A program made the translations under genes and the position numbers. Positions 36,413-46,599 of a stretch of DNA of 64,000 nucleotides are shown here, piece by piece. Origin of the DNA: Salinicola acroporae (GTDB lineage: Bacteria > Pseudomonadota > Gammaproteobacteria > Pseudomonadales > Halomonadaceae). Under the pieces are notes generated by a model. That model made no database searches. It worked only from the letters and a program-made list of their open reading frames with translations, and was not told the origin of the DNA. Numbering within the stretch: the stretch's first letter is position 1; every line of letters starts with the position of its first letter. Location of the stretch: contig NZ_PZJW01000001.1 in assembly GCF_003206615.1 (NCBI RefSeq), positions 1-64,000 of the forward strand, in the 5' to 3' direction.

Positions 36413-37444
36413 TCAGAGCTGATTGCGGATCTTCTCGACGAGCTGGGAGGCCCGCACCGTGTAGTTGGCCATCATCAGCGAATGATTGGCGAACAGCCCA
36501 AATCCGGAACCGTTGAGGATCACTGGGCTCCAGACGCGGGCCTGAGAGCTCTCCAGCTCCGCGACGAGTTGGTCGAAATCCCCACCGACACCGCTGCTAT
36601 CGATCACGTCGGCATAGTCGATCCTGGCAGCCTGCAGCAGTTGCGCCAGCGCCCAGGTGGTGCCTCGTGCTTCGAAGAACACGTTGTCGATTCGAAGCCA
36701 GGGCGTGCTATCGGTCTGCTGATCGCCACTCGGCGACTGACCGACGTTGGCGGCCAGGTGCTGGGTCTGCGTCTGCAACCGCTGCTGGACTTGGCCCAGC
36801 CACTCGGCCAGCGCGGCGGAATCGGGCGCTGCGGCCGGCTCGGTCGAGGCGGCCGCGTCCTGGGTCGGGGCGTCCGGCCCGGCGCTGTTTTCCCGTGCGG
36901 TGAAGGCTTCTCCCAGGTTATTGCGCGCCGATTTCAGCAGGGTCTCGGACGCCGGCCAGCGCCAGCTGTCGAGATCGCCGCCAAGCGACTCGTTGGCCTG
37001 GTTCAACGGCGCATTGCCGACGCTCAAGGCACCGCCCAGCATGGCGACCGCGTCGCGGACCTGCCGGGTGACGCCCGCTTCCCAACTGGGCATGTTGTCG
37101 AGCCACAGTCCCGGAGGCATGACGTCGTTGCGCAAGTAGCCGCCAGGCTTTTGGAGCAGCGTATCGAGAATCGAGATATTGGTGGCCAACAAGGCTTCGC
37201 CCGGCGGTACCGGTTGCTCCTCTCCGCCGGTATCCACGCTCTGGGGGAAGCCACGCTGCATCTCTACCGCCTGTCTCGGATCCGTGGGCGCAGGCGTCCA
37301 GCTCCACCAGATGCCAAGCACGATACAAGCCAGCAGGTAGATGACGACCAGCGCCACCAGCGGCTTCCAGATCCAGCCGTACTGGGGCGTTTCGAGAACC
37401 TCGGTACGCGACAGCGGCGCCTTGTTCCTGCGAAATAGAGCCAT
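36413..37444 (-). CDS. DUF2333-family inner-membrane protein
   Basis: A 343-residue protein with one N-terminal membrane helix (about residues 28-50) followed by a periplasmic part: LLATNISILDTLLQKPGGYLRNDVMPPG (in part), WLRIDNVFFEARGTTWALAQLLQAA, and a C-terminal FGLFANHSLMMANYTVRA. This matches the uncharacterised DUF2333 family. A linker of Ala/Asp/Ser residues lies around 185-210. No reaction can be assigned. It diverges from dsbD, 288 bp away. Confidence 0.85.
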   Translation of the reverse strand: MALFRRNKAPLSRTEVLETPQYGWIWKPLVALVVIYLLACIVLGIWWSWTPAPTDPRQAVEMQRGFPQSVDTGGEEQPVPPGEALLATNISILDTLLQKPGGYLRNDVMPPGLWLDNMPSWEAGVTRQVRDAVAMLGGALSVGNAPLNQANESLGGDLDSWRWPASETLLKSARNNLGEAFTARENSAGPDAPTQDAAASTEPAAAPDSAALAEWLGQVQQRLQTQTQHLAANVGQSPSGDQQTDSTPWLRIDNVFFEARGTTWALAQLLQAARIDYADVIDSSGVGGDFDQLVAELESSQARVWSPVILNGSGFGLFANHSLMMANYTVRASQLVEKIRNQL

Positions 37445-37732
37445 GGACGATCCTTGTCATTTCGAGAGGTTGGAAAACGTGTCGAGAAAGGCCATCTGCG
37501 GCAGCCAGGCCCGACCGGAATGGGGTTGGGAGACGATGTGATTCTATCCTATCATGCTCCCCGTCACGCGCAGCCCGCCTTTCGCTGCATGCCGGGCCTG
37601 GCCCTACGGCGCGATCGATGGCACTTTTTCGTTACCCAGCGATCGAAAGACGCGTCGTTTCACGCGGCTTTGTCGCCAACGCCCAGCCCGTCAGGGCCAA
37701 GCCTCAATCGTCGTCGGGATACCCATCAGAGC

Positions 37733-39733
37733 ATGTCGCGTTTCTACCGGTTGATTTTGCTGTTTTGCTGCTGCCTGTCGGCATCGCTGGGCGCCGCCCA
37801 CGCCGATGGCCTTCAACGGGAGCGCCAGCCCTTGTTCGCCCAGGGCAATGCGCAATTTCTTGCCGTCGACCAGGCATTCCACGCTTACGCCTGGCATGAC
37901 GATGAACGCGTCTACGTCGGCATCCGCAATGAACCCGGCCACTATCTCTATCGCCACCGCCTTGCGCTGGAGAGCCGCCAGCCCGGCGTGACGCTGGGCA
38001 CGCTCGAGCTGCCGCCGGGAGAGTTCAAGCATGATCCGTACCTGGGCGATGTGCAGGTCTTCCACGACCAGGTCGAGATCAGCGCGCCGCTGTCGAAGAT
38101 CGAGGATACCGCCGATACCCGAGGCTCGATCCCCGTCACCCTCACCTTCCAGGGCTGCGCCGACGCCGGGCTCTGTTACCCCCCCGAACACTGGACGCTG
38201 GAGGCCAAGGCCGGCCCGCCGCCAGCGGCATATACCGACGCGACCCGTGACGCCAAGGCGTCGCCGATCGAACGGGCTGCCAACGACCCGTTCTCGGCAT
38301 CCGGCGACGACGCGCCACTCTCCAACCCGGCCCGCGCCCCCGATAGCGTCCGCTCGACCCCGGTTCCTTCCGCCAGCGACGCGCCGACACTCTCCAATGC
38401 CAGTGCCGACGGCCGGTTCCGGTCGCTGCTCGACACGGGCATCGGCTTGAGTGCGCTGGGTCTGTTCTTCCTCGCCGGACTGGGGCTGACGTTCACCCCC
38501 TGCGTACTACCCATGCTGCCGATCCTGACCGCCATCATCGTGGGCCAGAACGCCCGTCGCGGGCGCGCACTGGCGCTGTCGGCGAGCTATGTTGCCGGCA
38601 TGGCCGTGACCTTCACCCTGCTCGGCACCCTGATGGGTATTTTCGGCGCCTCGCTCAACCTGCAGGCCCGGCTCCAGTCAGGCTGGGTCTTGATCCCCTT
38701 TGCGTTGCTGTTCGCGCTGTTCGCGATCGCGATGTTCGGTGCTTTCGACCTGCGCCTGCCCAGCGCGATCGGCCAGCGGGTCGACGCCTGGCAGAACCGG
38801 CTCCAGCGTAGCGGCCCGGCGGGACTGGCAGCGGCCGGCGCCCTATCGGTACTGGTGGTGTCGCCGTGCGTTTCCGCGCCGCTGGCCGGCGCGCTAGTCT
38901 TCATCTCGACCACCGGCGAGACGCTGGGCGGCGCATTGGCGCTGCTGGCACTCGCGCTAGGGATGGGCGCACCGCTGATTCTGGTCGGTACCTTCGGTGG
39001 ACAGTGGTTGCCGCGTACCGGGGCCTGGATGCAGGGCGTCAAGGCGGTGTTCGGTGTGATGCTGCTCGGCGTCGCCATCTGGCTGATCGAGCGCCTGCTG
39101 CCGGGTCCTGTCGGCCTGCTGCTGTGGGGCGCGTTGACGCTGGGATGCGCGCTGGCACTCGGCGCACTGGACATGAGAGCCACTGCCGGCTGGCCACGAG
39201 CACGCCAGGCGGCGGGCTGGGCGCTGCTGGTCTGGGGCACGGCGATGATATGGGGCGCCGCCCAGGGCGGCGGCGACCCGTTGCAGCCCCTGGCCGGAAC
39301 GGATGCCCAGGCGGCTGACAAGGTGGCGCGCCCTGCCTTCCAGACCGTCGACGATCTCGATCGGCTCGAGGCGGCGCTGGCATCGGCCCGAGCCGCGGGC
39401 CGCCCGGTCATGGTCGATGTCAGCGCCGACTGGTGCATCTCGTGCAAGGTGATGGAGCAGAGGGTGTTCCCCGCGTCACCGGTGGCCGATCGCCTGGCCG
39501 ACTTCATGCTGATTCGCGCCGATGTCACCCGGAATGTTGCCGCCAGCCGGGACCTGCTCGACCACTACGGCCTGTTCGGGCCGCCGGGGCTGCTGTTCTT
39601 CGCCGGCGGGAAGGAGCTCCGCGACGCCCGCATCCAGGGCGAGATCGATGCCCCGGCCCTGGCCAGCCACCTGGAGGCGGTACAGCAACGGGTGCGGGAC
39701 ATCGGGCCTGTCGGCCCGCCGCATGGCTCCTAG
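37733..39733 (+). CDS. dsbD: DsbD, thiol:disulfide interchange protein
   Basis: A 666-residue DsbD. A signal peptide (1-25) precedes the periplasmic alpha domain with the [11 protein letters not shown] cysteine pair, then an Ala/Ser/Pro linker, an eight-helix membrane domain with [10 protein letters not shown] and [14 protein letters not shown] redox cysteines, and a thioredoxin-like gamma domain with DWCISCK. Electrons pass from cytoplasmic thioredoxin to DsbC and other periplasmic thiol proteins. Start 37733 is chosen because the signal peptide begins there. The alpha-domain and the cysteines are all intact. Confidence 0.96.
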   Translation: MSRFYRLILLFCCCLSASLGAAHADGLQRERQPLFAQGNAQFLAVDQAFHAYAWHDDERVYVGIRNEPGHYLYRHRLALESRQPGVTLGTLELPPGEFKHDPYLGDVQVFHDQVEISAPLSKIEDTADTRGSIPVTLTFQGCADAGLCYPPEHWTLEAKAGPPPAAYTDATRDAKASPIERAANDPFSASGDDAPLSNPARAPDSVRSTPVPSASDAPTLSNASADGRFRSLLDTGIGLSALGLFFLAGLGLTFTPCVLPMLPILTAIIVGQNARRGRALALSASYVAGMAVTFTLLGTLMGIFGASLNLQARLQSGWVLIPFALLFALFAIAMFGAFDLRLPSAIGQRVDAWQNRLQRSGPAGLAAAGALSVLVVSPCVSAPLAGALVFISTTGETLGGALALLALALGMGAPLILVGTFGGQWLPRTGAWMQGVKAVFGVMLLGVAIWLIERLLPGPVGLLLWGALTLGCALALGALDMRATAGWPRARQAAGWALLVWGTAMIWGAAQGGGDPLQPLAGTDAQAADKVARPAFQTVDDLDRLEAALASARAAGRPVMVDVSADWCISCKVMEQRVFPASPVADRLADFMLIRADVTRNVAASRDLLDHYGLFGPPGLLFFAGGKELRDARIQGEIDAPALASHLEAVQQRVRDIGPVGPPHGS

Positions 39734-39762
39734 CTCGTGGCTCGTGGCTCGTGCCGTAGGTT

Positions 39763-39779
39763 ACCGAACATCGTTCGGT
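39763..39779. promoter_or_regulatory. Palindrome between dsbD and aroQ
   Basis: A perfect 7-bp inverted repeat ACCGAAC-atc-GTTCGGT. It could be an operator for aroQ-accBC or a weak transcription stop for dsbD (no direct T run). Three tandem copies of GCTCGTG lie just upstream (about 39733-39753). Confidence 0.4.
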
Positions 39780-39914
39780 GGTCAGGGTGGACACTCTCGG
39801 TCTTTTTCGGCAAACTTCGACACCAACGAAAAACGGTGCGCCGACGACGCCATCTTGCAGCAAAGTGACGCGATCTCGGCAATTCATGAACGGGTTAACA
39901 GCGCAAGGACGGTC

Positions 39915-40358
39915 ATGGCTAGACTCCTGGTTCTCAATGGTCCCAACCTGAATCTGCTCGGCACTCGCGAGCCGTCGGTTTATGGCACGACCACGCTGGA
40001 GGATATCCGGGTGCGCCTGACCGAACGAGCCCTCAGCGCCGGGCATCAACTCGAGTGGCTGCAATCCAACGCCGAACACGAACTGGTCGAGCGCGTGCAC
40101 CGCGCCCGGCAGGAGAACATCGATTTCATCCTGCTCAATCCGGCCGCCTTCACGCACACCAGCGTGGCGTTGCGCGATGCGCTGACCGGCGTCGATATCC
40201 CGTTCATCGAACTGCATCTCTCCAACGTGCATGCACGCGAGCCTTTCCGCGCCCACTCCTATTTCACCGATGTCGCCCGAGGCGTCATTGCCGGATTTGG
40301 TGCCGAGAGCTACACCCTCGCGTTGGAAGCCGCACTCTCGCAGCTAGGCCGTAGCTGA
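39915..40358 (+). CDS. aroQ: Type II 3-dehydroquinate dehydratase
   Basis: A 147-residue AroQ with [17 protein letters not shown] (catalytic Arg and Tyr loop), [30 protein letters not shown] and the [19 protein letters not shown] catalytic His region. It performs the third step of the shikimate pathway. ATG 39915 has AAGGA 5 nt upstream. It precedes accB-accC, a common gammaproteobacterial order. Confidence 0.97.
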   Translation: MARLLVLNGPNLNLLGTREPSVYGTTTLEDIRVRLTERALSAGHQLEWLQSNAEHELVERVHRARQENIDFILLNPAAFTHTSVALRDALTGVDIPFIELHLSNVHAREPFRAHSYFTDVARGVIAGFGAESYTLALEAALSQLGRS

Positions 40359-40450
40359 CTACCTTTACGCCAGTGAATACTTGCTGAACGACACCGTCGC
40401 CATCAGCCGTCACCTTCAACTTTCACATTCAACCAAGCCGAGACATCGCC

Positions 40451-40918
40451 ATGGATATACGCAAGGTCAAGAAACTCATCGAACTCCTGGAAGAGTCCAA
40501 CATCAGCGAAATCGAAATCCAGGAAGGCGAAGAGTCGGTTCGCATCAGCCGTCATCCCAATGGCTTCGGTGCCATGCAGCAGCCGATGGTCATGCCGCAG
40601 ACCATGGCACCGTCGGCCCAGGGACCCGGCCAGGCGACCACGCCGGCACCGGACCCCGCAGAGCCGGGCCCCGTGCAACCCACAGGCCATGCCGTGACCT
40701 CCCCCATGGTCGGGACCTTCTATCGGTCGCCGGCACCGGGCGCCAAGGCGTTCGTCGAGGTCGGCCAGAGCGTCAAGAAGGGCGATACCGTGTGTATCGT
40801 CGAAGCGATGAAGATGATGAACCAGATCGAAGCCGACAAGGATGGCGTGATCGAAGCGATCCTGGTCGAGGATGGCGAGCCGGTCGAGTTCGACCAGCCG
40901 ATGATCATCATCAACTAA
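40451..40918 (+). CDS. accB: Biotin carboxyl carrier protein of acetyl-CoA carboxylase
   Basis: A 155-residue BCCP. The N-terminal part ([23 protein letters not shown], cited in part) is followed by a Pro/Ala linker and a C-terminal biotinyl domain with [12 protein letters not shown], whose first Lys is the biotinylation site. It carries carboxybiotin between AccC and AccAD in fatty-acid synthesis. It is 21 nt upstream of accC. Confidence 0.98.
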   Translation: MDIRKVKKLIELLEESNISEIEIQEGEESVRISRHPNGFGAMQQPMVMPQTMAPSAQGPGQATTPAPDPAEPGPVQPTGHAVTSPMVGTFYRSPAPGAKAFVEVGQSVKKGDTVCIVEAMKMMNQIEADKDGVIEAILVEDGEPVEFDQPMIIIN

Positions 40919-40939
40919 GGCCACACGAGCGAAACCATC

Positions 40940-42283
40940 ATGTTGGACAAGGTACTCATCGCCAACCGCGGCGAGATCGCCCTCCGTGTCCTGCGCGCCT
41001 GCAAGGAACTGGGGATCAAGACCGTCGCGGTTCATTCCAAGGCCGATCGGGAACTGATGCATGTGCGCCTGGCAGACGAGGCCGTCTGTATCGGCCCTGC
41101 CGCCTCGGCTCAGTCCTATCTCAATATTCCCGCCCTGATCAGTGCGGCGGAAGTCACCGATTCGAGCGCCATTCATCCCGGTTACGGCTTTCTGTCCGAG
41201 AACGCCAACTTCGCCGAGCAGGTCGAACGCTCCGGCTTCACCTTCGTCGGGCCGCGGGCGGAAACCATCCGCCTCATGGGTGACAAGGTCAGCGCGATCA
41301 ACGCCATGAAGGCTGCCGGCGTGCCGACGGTGCCAGGCTCCGACGGGCCGCTGCCGGACGACGACGCCGAGATTCGCCGCATCGCCGGTCGTATCGGCTA
41401 CCCGGTGATCATCAAGGCGGCAGCCGGCGGTGGCGGCCGCGGCATGCGCGTCGTACGCAACGACGACGAGGTCGCCAAGGCAGCCAGCGTGACCCGGTCG
41501 GAGGCGGCGGCGGCATTCGGCGACGGCACCGTCTACATGGAGAAGTTCCTAGAGAACCCCCGCCACGTCGAGGTACAGGTGCTGGCTGACGGCCAGGGCA
41601 ATGCCATCCACCTCTACGACCGTGACTGCTCTCTCCAGCGTCGTCACCAGAAGGTGCTCGAGGAAGCGCCGGCACCGCACCTGGATCCCGAGGCTCGCGC
41701 CAAGGTGCTGAAGTCGTGCACCGATGCCTGCATCGAGATCAATTACCGGGGCGCGGGGACGTTCGAGTTTCTCTACGAGAACGGCGAGTTCTTCTTCATC
41801 GAGATGAATACCCGGGTCCAGGTGGAGCATCCGGTGACGGAGATGGTCACTGGCGTCGATATCGTCAAGGAACAGTTGCGTATCGCCTGCGGTCAGCCGC
41901 TGTCGATCAAGCAGTCCGATGTCGAGCTGCGCGGCCATGCGTTCGAGTGTCGCATCAATGCCGAGGACTCACGCACCTTCATGCCCTCCCCCGGCAAGAT
42001 CGACCTCTATCATCCGCCCGGCGGCCTGGGCGTGCGCATGGACTCCCACATCTATACCGGCTACAGCGTACCGCCCTACTACGATTCGCTGATCGGCAAG
42101 CTGATCACCTGGGGCGCGGATCGGGATATCGCCCTGGTCAGGATGCGAAACGCACTCGATGAACTGCTGGTCGAGGGCATCAAGACCAATATCGATCTGC
42201 AGAAGGACCTGGTTCGCGATAGCGCCTTCCAGCGCGGGGGCGTCAACATCCACTATCTGGAGAAAAAGCTCGGGCTAAGCTGA
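40940..42283 (+). CDS. accC: Biotin carboxylase subunit of acetyl-CoA carboxylase
   Basis: A 447-residue biotin carboxylase with the ATP-grasp fold: [36 protein letters not shown], the glycine-rich [16 protein letters not shown] loop, [15 protein letters not shown] and [12 protein letters not shown]. It carboxylates biotin on AccB. Length is normal. A strong terminator follows, ending the aroQ-accBC unit. Confidence 0.98.
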   Translation: MLDKVLIANRGEIALRVLRACKELGIKTVAVHSKADRELMHVRLADEAVCIGPAASAQSYLNIPALISAAEVTDSSAIHPGYGFLSENANFAEQVERSGFTFVGPRAETIRLMGDKVSAINAMKAAGVPTVPGSDGPLPDDDAEIRRIAGRIGYPVIIKAAAGGGGRGMRVVRNDDEVAKAASVTRSEAAAAFGDGTVYMEKFLENPRHVEVQVLADGQGNAIHLYDRDCSLQRRHQKVLEEAPAPHLDPEARAKVLKSCTDACIEINYRGAGTFEFLYENGEFFFIEMNTRVQVEHPVTEMVTGVDIVKEQLRIACGQPLSIKQSDVELRGHAFECRINAEDSRTFMPSPGKIDLYHPPGGLGVRMDSHIYTGYSVPPYYDSLIGKLITWGADRDIALVRMRNALDELLVEGIKTNIDLQKDLVRDSAFQRGGVNIHYLEKKLGLS

Positions 42284-42299
42284 ACCCGAGCCATCCCGG

Positions 42300-42335
42300 C
42301 GGGGCGGTCTATCCAGCGATAGCCCGCCCCGTTTT
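42300..42335 (+). terminator. Rho-independent terminator after accC
   Basis: A long stem, CGGGGCGG/CCGCCCCG extended by CTATC/GATAG around a CAGC loop, followed by TTTT. Confidence 0.88.
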
Positions 42336-42365
42336 CGTCACCACCATCATTCCGGAGAGCGCCCC

Positions 42366-43265
42366 ATGGCGTGGCTACAACTCAAGGCATCCATCGCCCC
42401 CGAGCAGGCCGAGTGGCTGGAAGAGCTGCTGCTCGCCGAGGGTGCCAGCGCGATCACCCTGCAGGACGCTCACGACGAGCCGCTCTTCGAGCCCGACCGG
42501 GGAACCACGCCGCTATGGCGCGAGACCGTGCTGACCGGCCTCTACGACGATCTTCCTGGCGTCGAGGCGATGATCGAGCGCGTCCAGCGCGCCTGGTCCG
42601 AGGGGGCCCCCGACGACCCCGCCCCGCAGATCGAGTACGAACTGTTGGCCGATCGCGACTGGGAGCGTGAGTGGATGGATGGCTTCGAGCCCCTGCAAAT
42701 GGGTCACCGGTTGTGGATCGTACCCAGTTGGCACCAGGCCCCGGACCCCGATGCCGTCAACCTGCTGCTCGATCCCGGCCTCGCTTTCGGCACCGGTACG
42801 CACCCCACCACGGCGCTGTGCCTCGGCTGGCTCGACGCCCAGGAACTCGCGCAGCGACAGGTGCTGGACTACGGCTGCGGTTCCGGCATTCTGGCGATCG
42901 CCGCGCTCAAGCTCGGTGCCGACACCGCCGTCGGTGTCGATATCGATCCCCAGGCGCTGCAGGCGAGCCGGGACAACGCCGAACGCAACCGGATCGATGA
43001 GTCCCGCCTGATCCTGGACTATCCGGAAAGGATCGGACAGGGCCAGTTCGACGTGGTCGTCGCCAATATCCTCGCCGGCCCGCTGGTCGACATGGCGGCA
43101 ACGATCGCCAAGCGGGTCAAATCCGGTGGCCATCTTGCCCTCTCCGGCATTCTGGCCTCCCAGGCGGATACCGTGCTGGACGCCTACCGGGCCCAGGGCC
43201 TGCTGATGGACGAGCCTCGCGAACGAGAAGGCTGGGTTCTGCTCACTGGGCATCGCGCGGCCTGA
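42366..43265 (+). CDS. prmA: Ribosomal protein L11 methyltransferase
   Basis: A 299-residue PrmA with the N-terminal substrate-recognition domain (AWLQLKASIAPEQAEWLEEL) and SAM-binding domain with LDPGLAFGTGTHPTTALCL, LDYGCGSGILAIAALKLGA and VVANILAGPL. It trimethylates ribosomal protein L11. GGAGAG lies upstream of the start. Confidence 0.97.
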   Translation: MAWLQLKASIAPEQAEWLEELLLAEGASAITLQDAHDEPLFEPDRGTTPLWRETVLTGLYDDLPGVEAMIERVQRAWSEGAPDDPAPQIEYELLADRDWEREWMDGFEPLQMGHRLWIVPSWHQAPDPDAVNLLLDPGLAFGTGTHPTTALCLGWLDAQELAQRQVLDYGCGSGILAIAALKLGADTAVGVDIDPQALQASRDNAERNRIDESRLILDYPERIGQGQFDVVVANILAGPLVDMAATIAKRVKSGGHLALSGILASQADTVLDAYRAQGLLMDEPREREGWVLLTGHRAA

Positions 43266-43392
43266 ACGACGCTTGTCCGGTCCACCGCAAGCCCCTCGCT
43301 GCTCGATTTCATGCCCGGGCGGCCTGACCTGAACCTCGTTCATACACTCCAGGCGCGCCTTGCGGCTTAGGTCGTGAGTCGGCAAACAGCGC

Positions 43393-43421
43393 TTCAACAA
43401 ACCCGGGGTGACCGGTATCAT
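43393..43421 (+). promoter_or_regulatory. Candidate promoter for dusB-fis
   Basis: TTCAAC (43393-43398), 17-bp spacer, TATCAT (43416-43421), 33 bp before dusB. The match is modest. Confidence 0.4.
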
Positions 43422-43453
43422 AGCCTCCCCGTTTTGCCTGAGCCCCTGTAACG

Positions 43454-44488
43454 ATGCGTGATTCCGTGTCACCGCAGACCGATCGCCCGTTACCCCGCAT
43501 CGGCCATCACACGCTGCCCAATCGCGTGATCCTGGCCCCCATGGCCGGGGTGACCGACCGCCCATTTCGCCAGCTCTGTCGCGAACTGGGGGCGGGTCTC
43601 GTGGTGTCCGAAATGGTCACCGCCGACAGCCGGCTCTGGCACACCCGGAAATCCCGGCAGCGCATGATCCATCGCGGCGAGCCGGGGCCGAGATCGGTGC
43701 AGATCGCCGGCGGCGACCCGCAGATGCTCGCCGAAGCGGCACGGCTCAATGCCAACGCCGGCGCCGAGATCATCGACATCAACATGGGTTGCCCGGCCAA
43801 GAAGGTCTGCAACAAGGCGGCGGGATCCGCGCTGCTGCGAGACGAACGCCTGGTAGCCGATATTCTCGAAGCCGTGGTCGCGGCGGTGGACATCCCGGTC
43901 ACGCTGAAGATCCGTACCGGCTGGTGTGCCGAGACCCGCAATGCGGAGCGTGTCGCCAGCCTCGCCGAGGACGCAGGCATCGCGGCCCTTGCCGTCCATG
44001 GCCGAACCCGCGAGCAGCGCTATACCGGCGCCGCGGAGTACGACACCATCGCCGCGATCAAGCAGCGCGTATCGATACCGGTCTTCGCCAACGGCGACGT
44101 GACCACGCCGCAGCGCGCTGCCGAAGTGCTCGCCTACACCGGTGCCGATGCCGTGATGGTCGGGCGAGGCGCCCAGGGCAACCCGTGGCTGTTCCGGGAG
44201 ATCGAGCACTACCTGCGCACCGGCCGTGAGCATGCCCCACCGAGTGCGGACGAGATCGCCAGCACCATGGGACGCCATCTGCGTGCGCTGCACGAGCACT
44301 ATGGCGACTATCTCGGCGTCCGGGTAGCTCGCAAGCACGTCGGCTGGTATCTCGCCTCCCACGATCCCAGCCGGACATACCGCTCCCGCTTCAATCGTCT
44401 CGAGCAGGCCGAACAACAATTCGAGTTTCTTCATGAACTCTTTCGCGGTGATGCCGCCGCGATCGGTAACGGAATCCACGCAGCATGA
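43454..44488 (+). CDS. dusB: tRNA-dihydrouridine synthase B
   Basis: A 344-residue FMN-dependent Dus protein with LAPMAGVTDRPFRQLCRELG, the catalytic-Cys segment NMGCPAKKVCNKAAGSALL, VHGRTREQRYTG and MVGRGAQGNPWLF. It reduces uridines in tRNA. It overlaps fis by 4 nt, the conserved dusB-fis operon in which Fis levels are growth-phase controlled. Confidence 0.97.
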   Translation: MRDSVSPQTDRPLPRIGHHTLPNRVILAPMAGVTDRPFRQLCRELGAGLVVSEMVTADSRLWHTRKSRQRMIHRGEPGPRSVQIAGGDPQMLAEAARLNANAGAEIIDINMGCPAKKVCNKAAGSALLRDERLVADILEAVVAAVDIPVTLKIRTGWCAETRNAERVASLAEDAGIAALAVHGRTREQRYTGAAEYDTIAAIKQRVSIPVFANGDVTTPQRAAEVLAYTGADAVMVGRGAQGNPWLFREIEHYLRTGREHAPPSADEIASTMGRHLRALHEHYGDYLGVRVARKHVGWYLASHDPSRTYRSRFNRLEQAEQQFEFLHELFRGDAAAIGNGIHAA

Positions 44489-44793
44489 ATAGCCGGCAAC
44501 CTTTAGCTCTCGATGGTGAGTCAACCGCGGAGGCCGACTCCCTCCAGATGCCCGATGCGCTGTCTCACACGACACTCCGAGAGTGCGTCGAGCGCGTCAT
44601 GGAGCGCTACTTCTCCCATCTTGAGGGTGAATCCGTATCCAACCTCTACGGGATGGTGCTGGCGGAGGTCGAGGCACCGCTCCTCGAAGTCGTGATGCGC
44701 AACGTCGAAGGCAATCAGACCCGCGCCGCCGAGCTGCTCGGCCTCAATCGCGGCACGTTGCGCAAGAAGCTCAAGCAGTACGATCTGATGTAA
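44485..44793 (+). CDS. fis: Fis, nucleoid-associated DNA-binding protein
   Basis: A 102-residue Fis with a C-terminal helix-turn-helix [27 protein letters not shown] and the central dimerisation helices ([18 protein letters not shown]). Fis bends DNA and activates rRNA promoters. The start overlaps the dusB stop (ATGA). Confidence 0.97.
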   Translation: MNSRQPLALDGESTAEADSLQMPDALSHTTLRECVERVMERYFSHLEGESVSNLYGMVLAEVEAPLLEVVMRNVEGNQTRAAELLGLNRGTLRKKLKQYDLM

Positions 44794-44802
44794 ATTCTCT
44801 CT

Positions 44803-44822
44803 CGCTTCGCCCGAGCGAAGCG
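44803..44822 (+). terminator. Hairpin after fis
   Basis: A perfect 7-bp stem CGCTTCG/CGAAGCG with a 6-nt loop, 9 nt after the fis stop. No T run follows, so termination is uncertain. Confidence 0.4.
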
Positions 44823-44903
44823 CCACCCGGACGCGCGACGCCGCCGCCGACTCGAGAGTCTCCTGGCTGCGCCTGCCGTCTCATCGCACAAGAGTGGACT
44901 GGC

Positions 44904-46505
44904 ATGTCTCAACCCCCTGCTTCTACCGCCCCCCGCGCCGTCCGTCGCGCCCTGCTCAGCGTGTCCGACAAGACCGGCGTCGTCGAATTCGCTCGCGAGC
45001 TGACCTCGCTTGGTGTCGAGCTGCTGTCGACCGGCGGTACCTATCGTCTGCTGCAAGAGAACGGTATCGCGGTCGTCGAAGTCTCCGAGCACACCGGCTT
45101 TCCGGAGATCATGGATGGGCGCGTCAAGACGCTGCATCCCAAGATTCACGGTGGCATTCTCGGACGTCGCGGCCAGGATGACGCGGTCATGGCGGAGCAT
45201 GGCATCGACCCGATCGACATGGTGGTCGTCAACCTCTATCCCTTCGCGCAGACCGTGGCCAATCCGGACTGCACCCTGGAAGACGCCGTCGAGAACATCG
45301 ACATCGGCGGACCGACGATGGTTCGGGCTTGCGCCAAGAACCACGAGCACACCACGATCGTGGTCAGCGCGGCGGACTATTCGCGCGTGCTGAAGGATAT
45401 GGCCAGCCACGACGGCGGCGTCAGCCACAAGACCCGCTTCGACCTGGCGATCAAGGCGTTCGAGCACACTGCCGCCTACGACGCCGCCATCGCCAACTAT
45501 TTCGGCCAGCGCGTGGGCAGCGGCGAGCCAGACTTCCCGCGCACGCTGTCGCTGCAGTTCGCCAAGAAACAGGGCATGCGCTACGGCGAGAATCCGCATC
45601 AGAAGGCCGCCTTCTACGTCGAGCCGGAGAGCAGCGAGGCCAGCATCGCCACCGCCAGCCAGCTCCAGGGCAAGGCGCTCTCCTTCAACAATGTCGCCGA
45701 TACCGACGCCGCGCTGGAGTGCGTCAAGTCGTTCACCAAACCGGCCTGCGTGATCGTCAAGCACGCCAACCCGTGCGGCGTGGCGGTGGTTCCGGAAGAC
45801 GACGGTGGTATCCGCAAGGCCTACGACCTGGCCTTCGAGACCGACAGCGAGTCCGCTTTCGGCGGCATCATCGCCTTCAACCGAGAGCTGGATGGCGATA
45901 CCGCCAGCGCCATCGTCGCCCGCCAGTTCGTCGAGGTGATCATTGCACCGCGCATCTCTGCCGAGGCGCGCGAGGCAGTCGCCAGCAAGACCAATGTGCG
46001 CCTGCTCGAGTGCGGGGAGCTGCCCCCGAAGACTGGCGACGGATGGGACTACAAGCGCGTCAACGGCGGTCTGCTGGTGCAGAGCCGGGACACCGGCATG
46101 ATCGGCGCGGATGACCTCAAGGTCGTCACCCGACGCGCCCCCACCGAACAGGAGCTGAACGACCTGGTGTTCGCTTGGAAAGTCGCCAAGTTCGTCAAGT
46201 CCAATGCGATCGTCTACGCCAGGAACCGCCAGACCGTCGGCGTTGGCGCCGGCCAGATGAGCCGCGTCAACTCAGCGCGTATCGCGGCCATCAAGGCCGA
46301 GCAGGCGGGCCTGGCGGTGACCGGCTCGGTCATGGCATCGGATGCGTTCTTCCCCTTCCGCGACGGCCTGGACAACGCCGCCGCCGCCGGCATCACCGCC
46401 GTCATCCAGCCCGGTGGATCGATGCGCGACGAGGAAGTGATCGCCGCGGCCAACGAGGCAGGCATCGCGATGGTGTTCACCGGTATGCGTCACTTCCGCC
46501 ACTGA
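44904..46505 (+). CDS. purH: Bifunctional AICAR transformylase / IMP cyclohydrolase
   Basis: A 533-residue PurH. The N-terminal cyclohydrolase domain has [20 protein letters not shown] and [14 protein letters not shown], then [15 protein letters not shown]; the transformylase domain has [14 protein letters not shown] and the catalytic [10 protein letters not shown] motif, and ends with [13 protein letters not shown]. It catalyses the last two steps of IMP synthesis. A bidirectional terminator follows. Confidence 0.98.
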   Translation: MSQPPASTAPRAVRRALLSVSDKTGVVEFARELTSLGVELLSTGGTYRLLQENGIAVVEVSEHTGFPEIMDGRVKTLHPKIHGGILGRRGQDDAVMAEHGIDPIDMVVVNLYPFAQTVANPDCTLEDAVENIDIGGPTMVRACAKNHEHTTIVVSAADYSRVLKDMASHDGGVSHKTRFDLAIKAFEHTAAYDAAIANYFGQRVGSGEPDFPRTLSLQFAKKQGMRYGENPHQKAAFYVEPESSEASIATASQLQGKALSFNNVADTDAALECVKSFTKPACVIVKHANPCGVAVVPEDDGGIRKAYDLAFETDSESAFGGIIAFNRELDGDTASAIVARQFVEVIIAPRISAEAREAVASKTNVRLLECGELPPKTGDGWDYKRVNGGLLVQSRDTGMIGADDLKVVTRRAPTEQELNDLVFAWKVAKFVKSNAIVYARNRQTVGVGAGQMSRVNSARIAAIKAEQAGLAVTGSVMASDAFFPFRDGLDNAAAAGITAVIQPGGSMRDEEVIAAANEAGIAMVFTGMRHFRH

Positions 46506-46526
46506 GTACGGCTCCCCCGGTCACGC

Positions 46527-46563
46527 AAAAAAAGCCCACGACAGCGTCTGTCGTGGGCTTTTT
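46527..46563. terminator. Bidirectional terminator between purH and gabD
   Basis: A perfect stem AAAAAGCCCACGACAG / CTGTCGTGGGCTTTTT around a CGT loop, with A and T runs on both sides. It serves both converging genes. Confidence 0.93.
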
Positions 46564-46599
46564 CGATGCCGGGCGGCAGACCTCAGCCGCCCGGGTGAA

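Noticed and set aside
39733-39753. Tandem GCTCGTG copies as a CRISPR or microsatellite locus
   Set aside because: Only three 7-bp units; too short to be an array.
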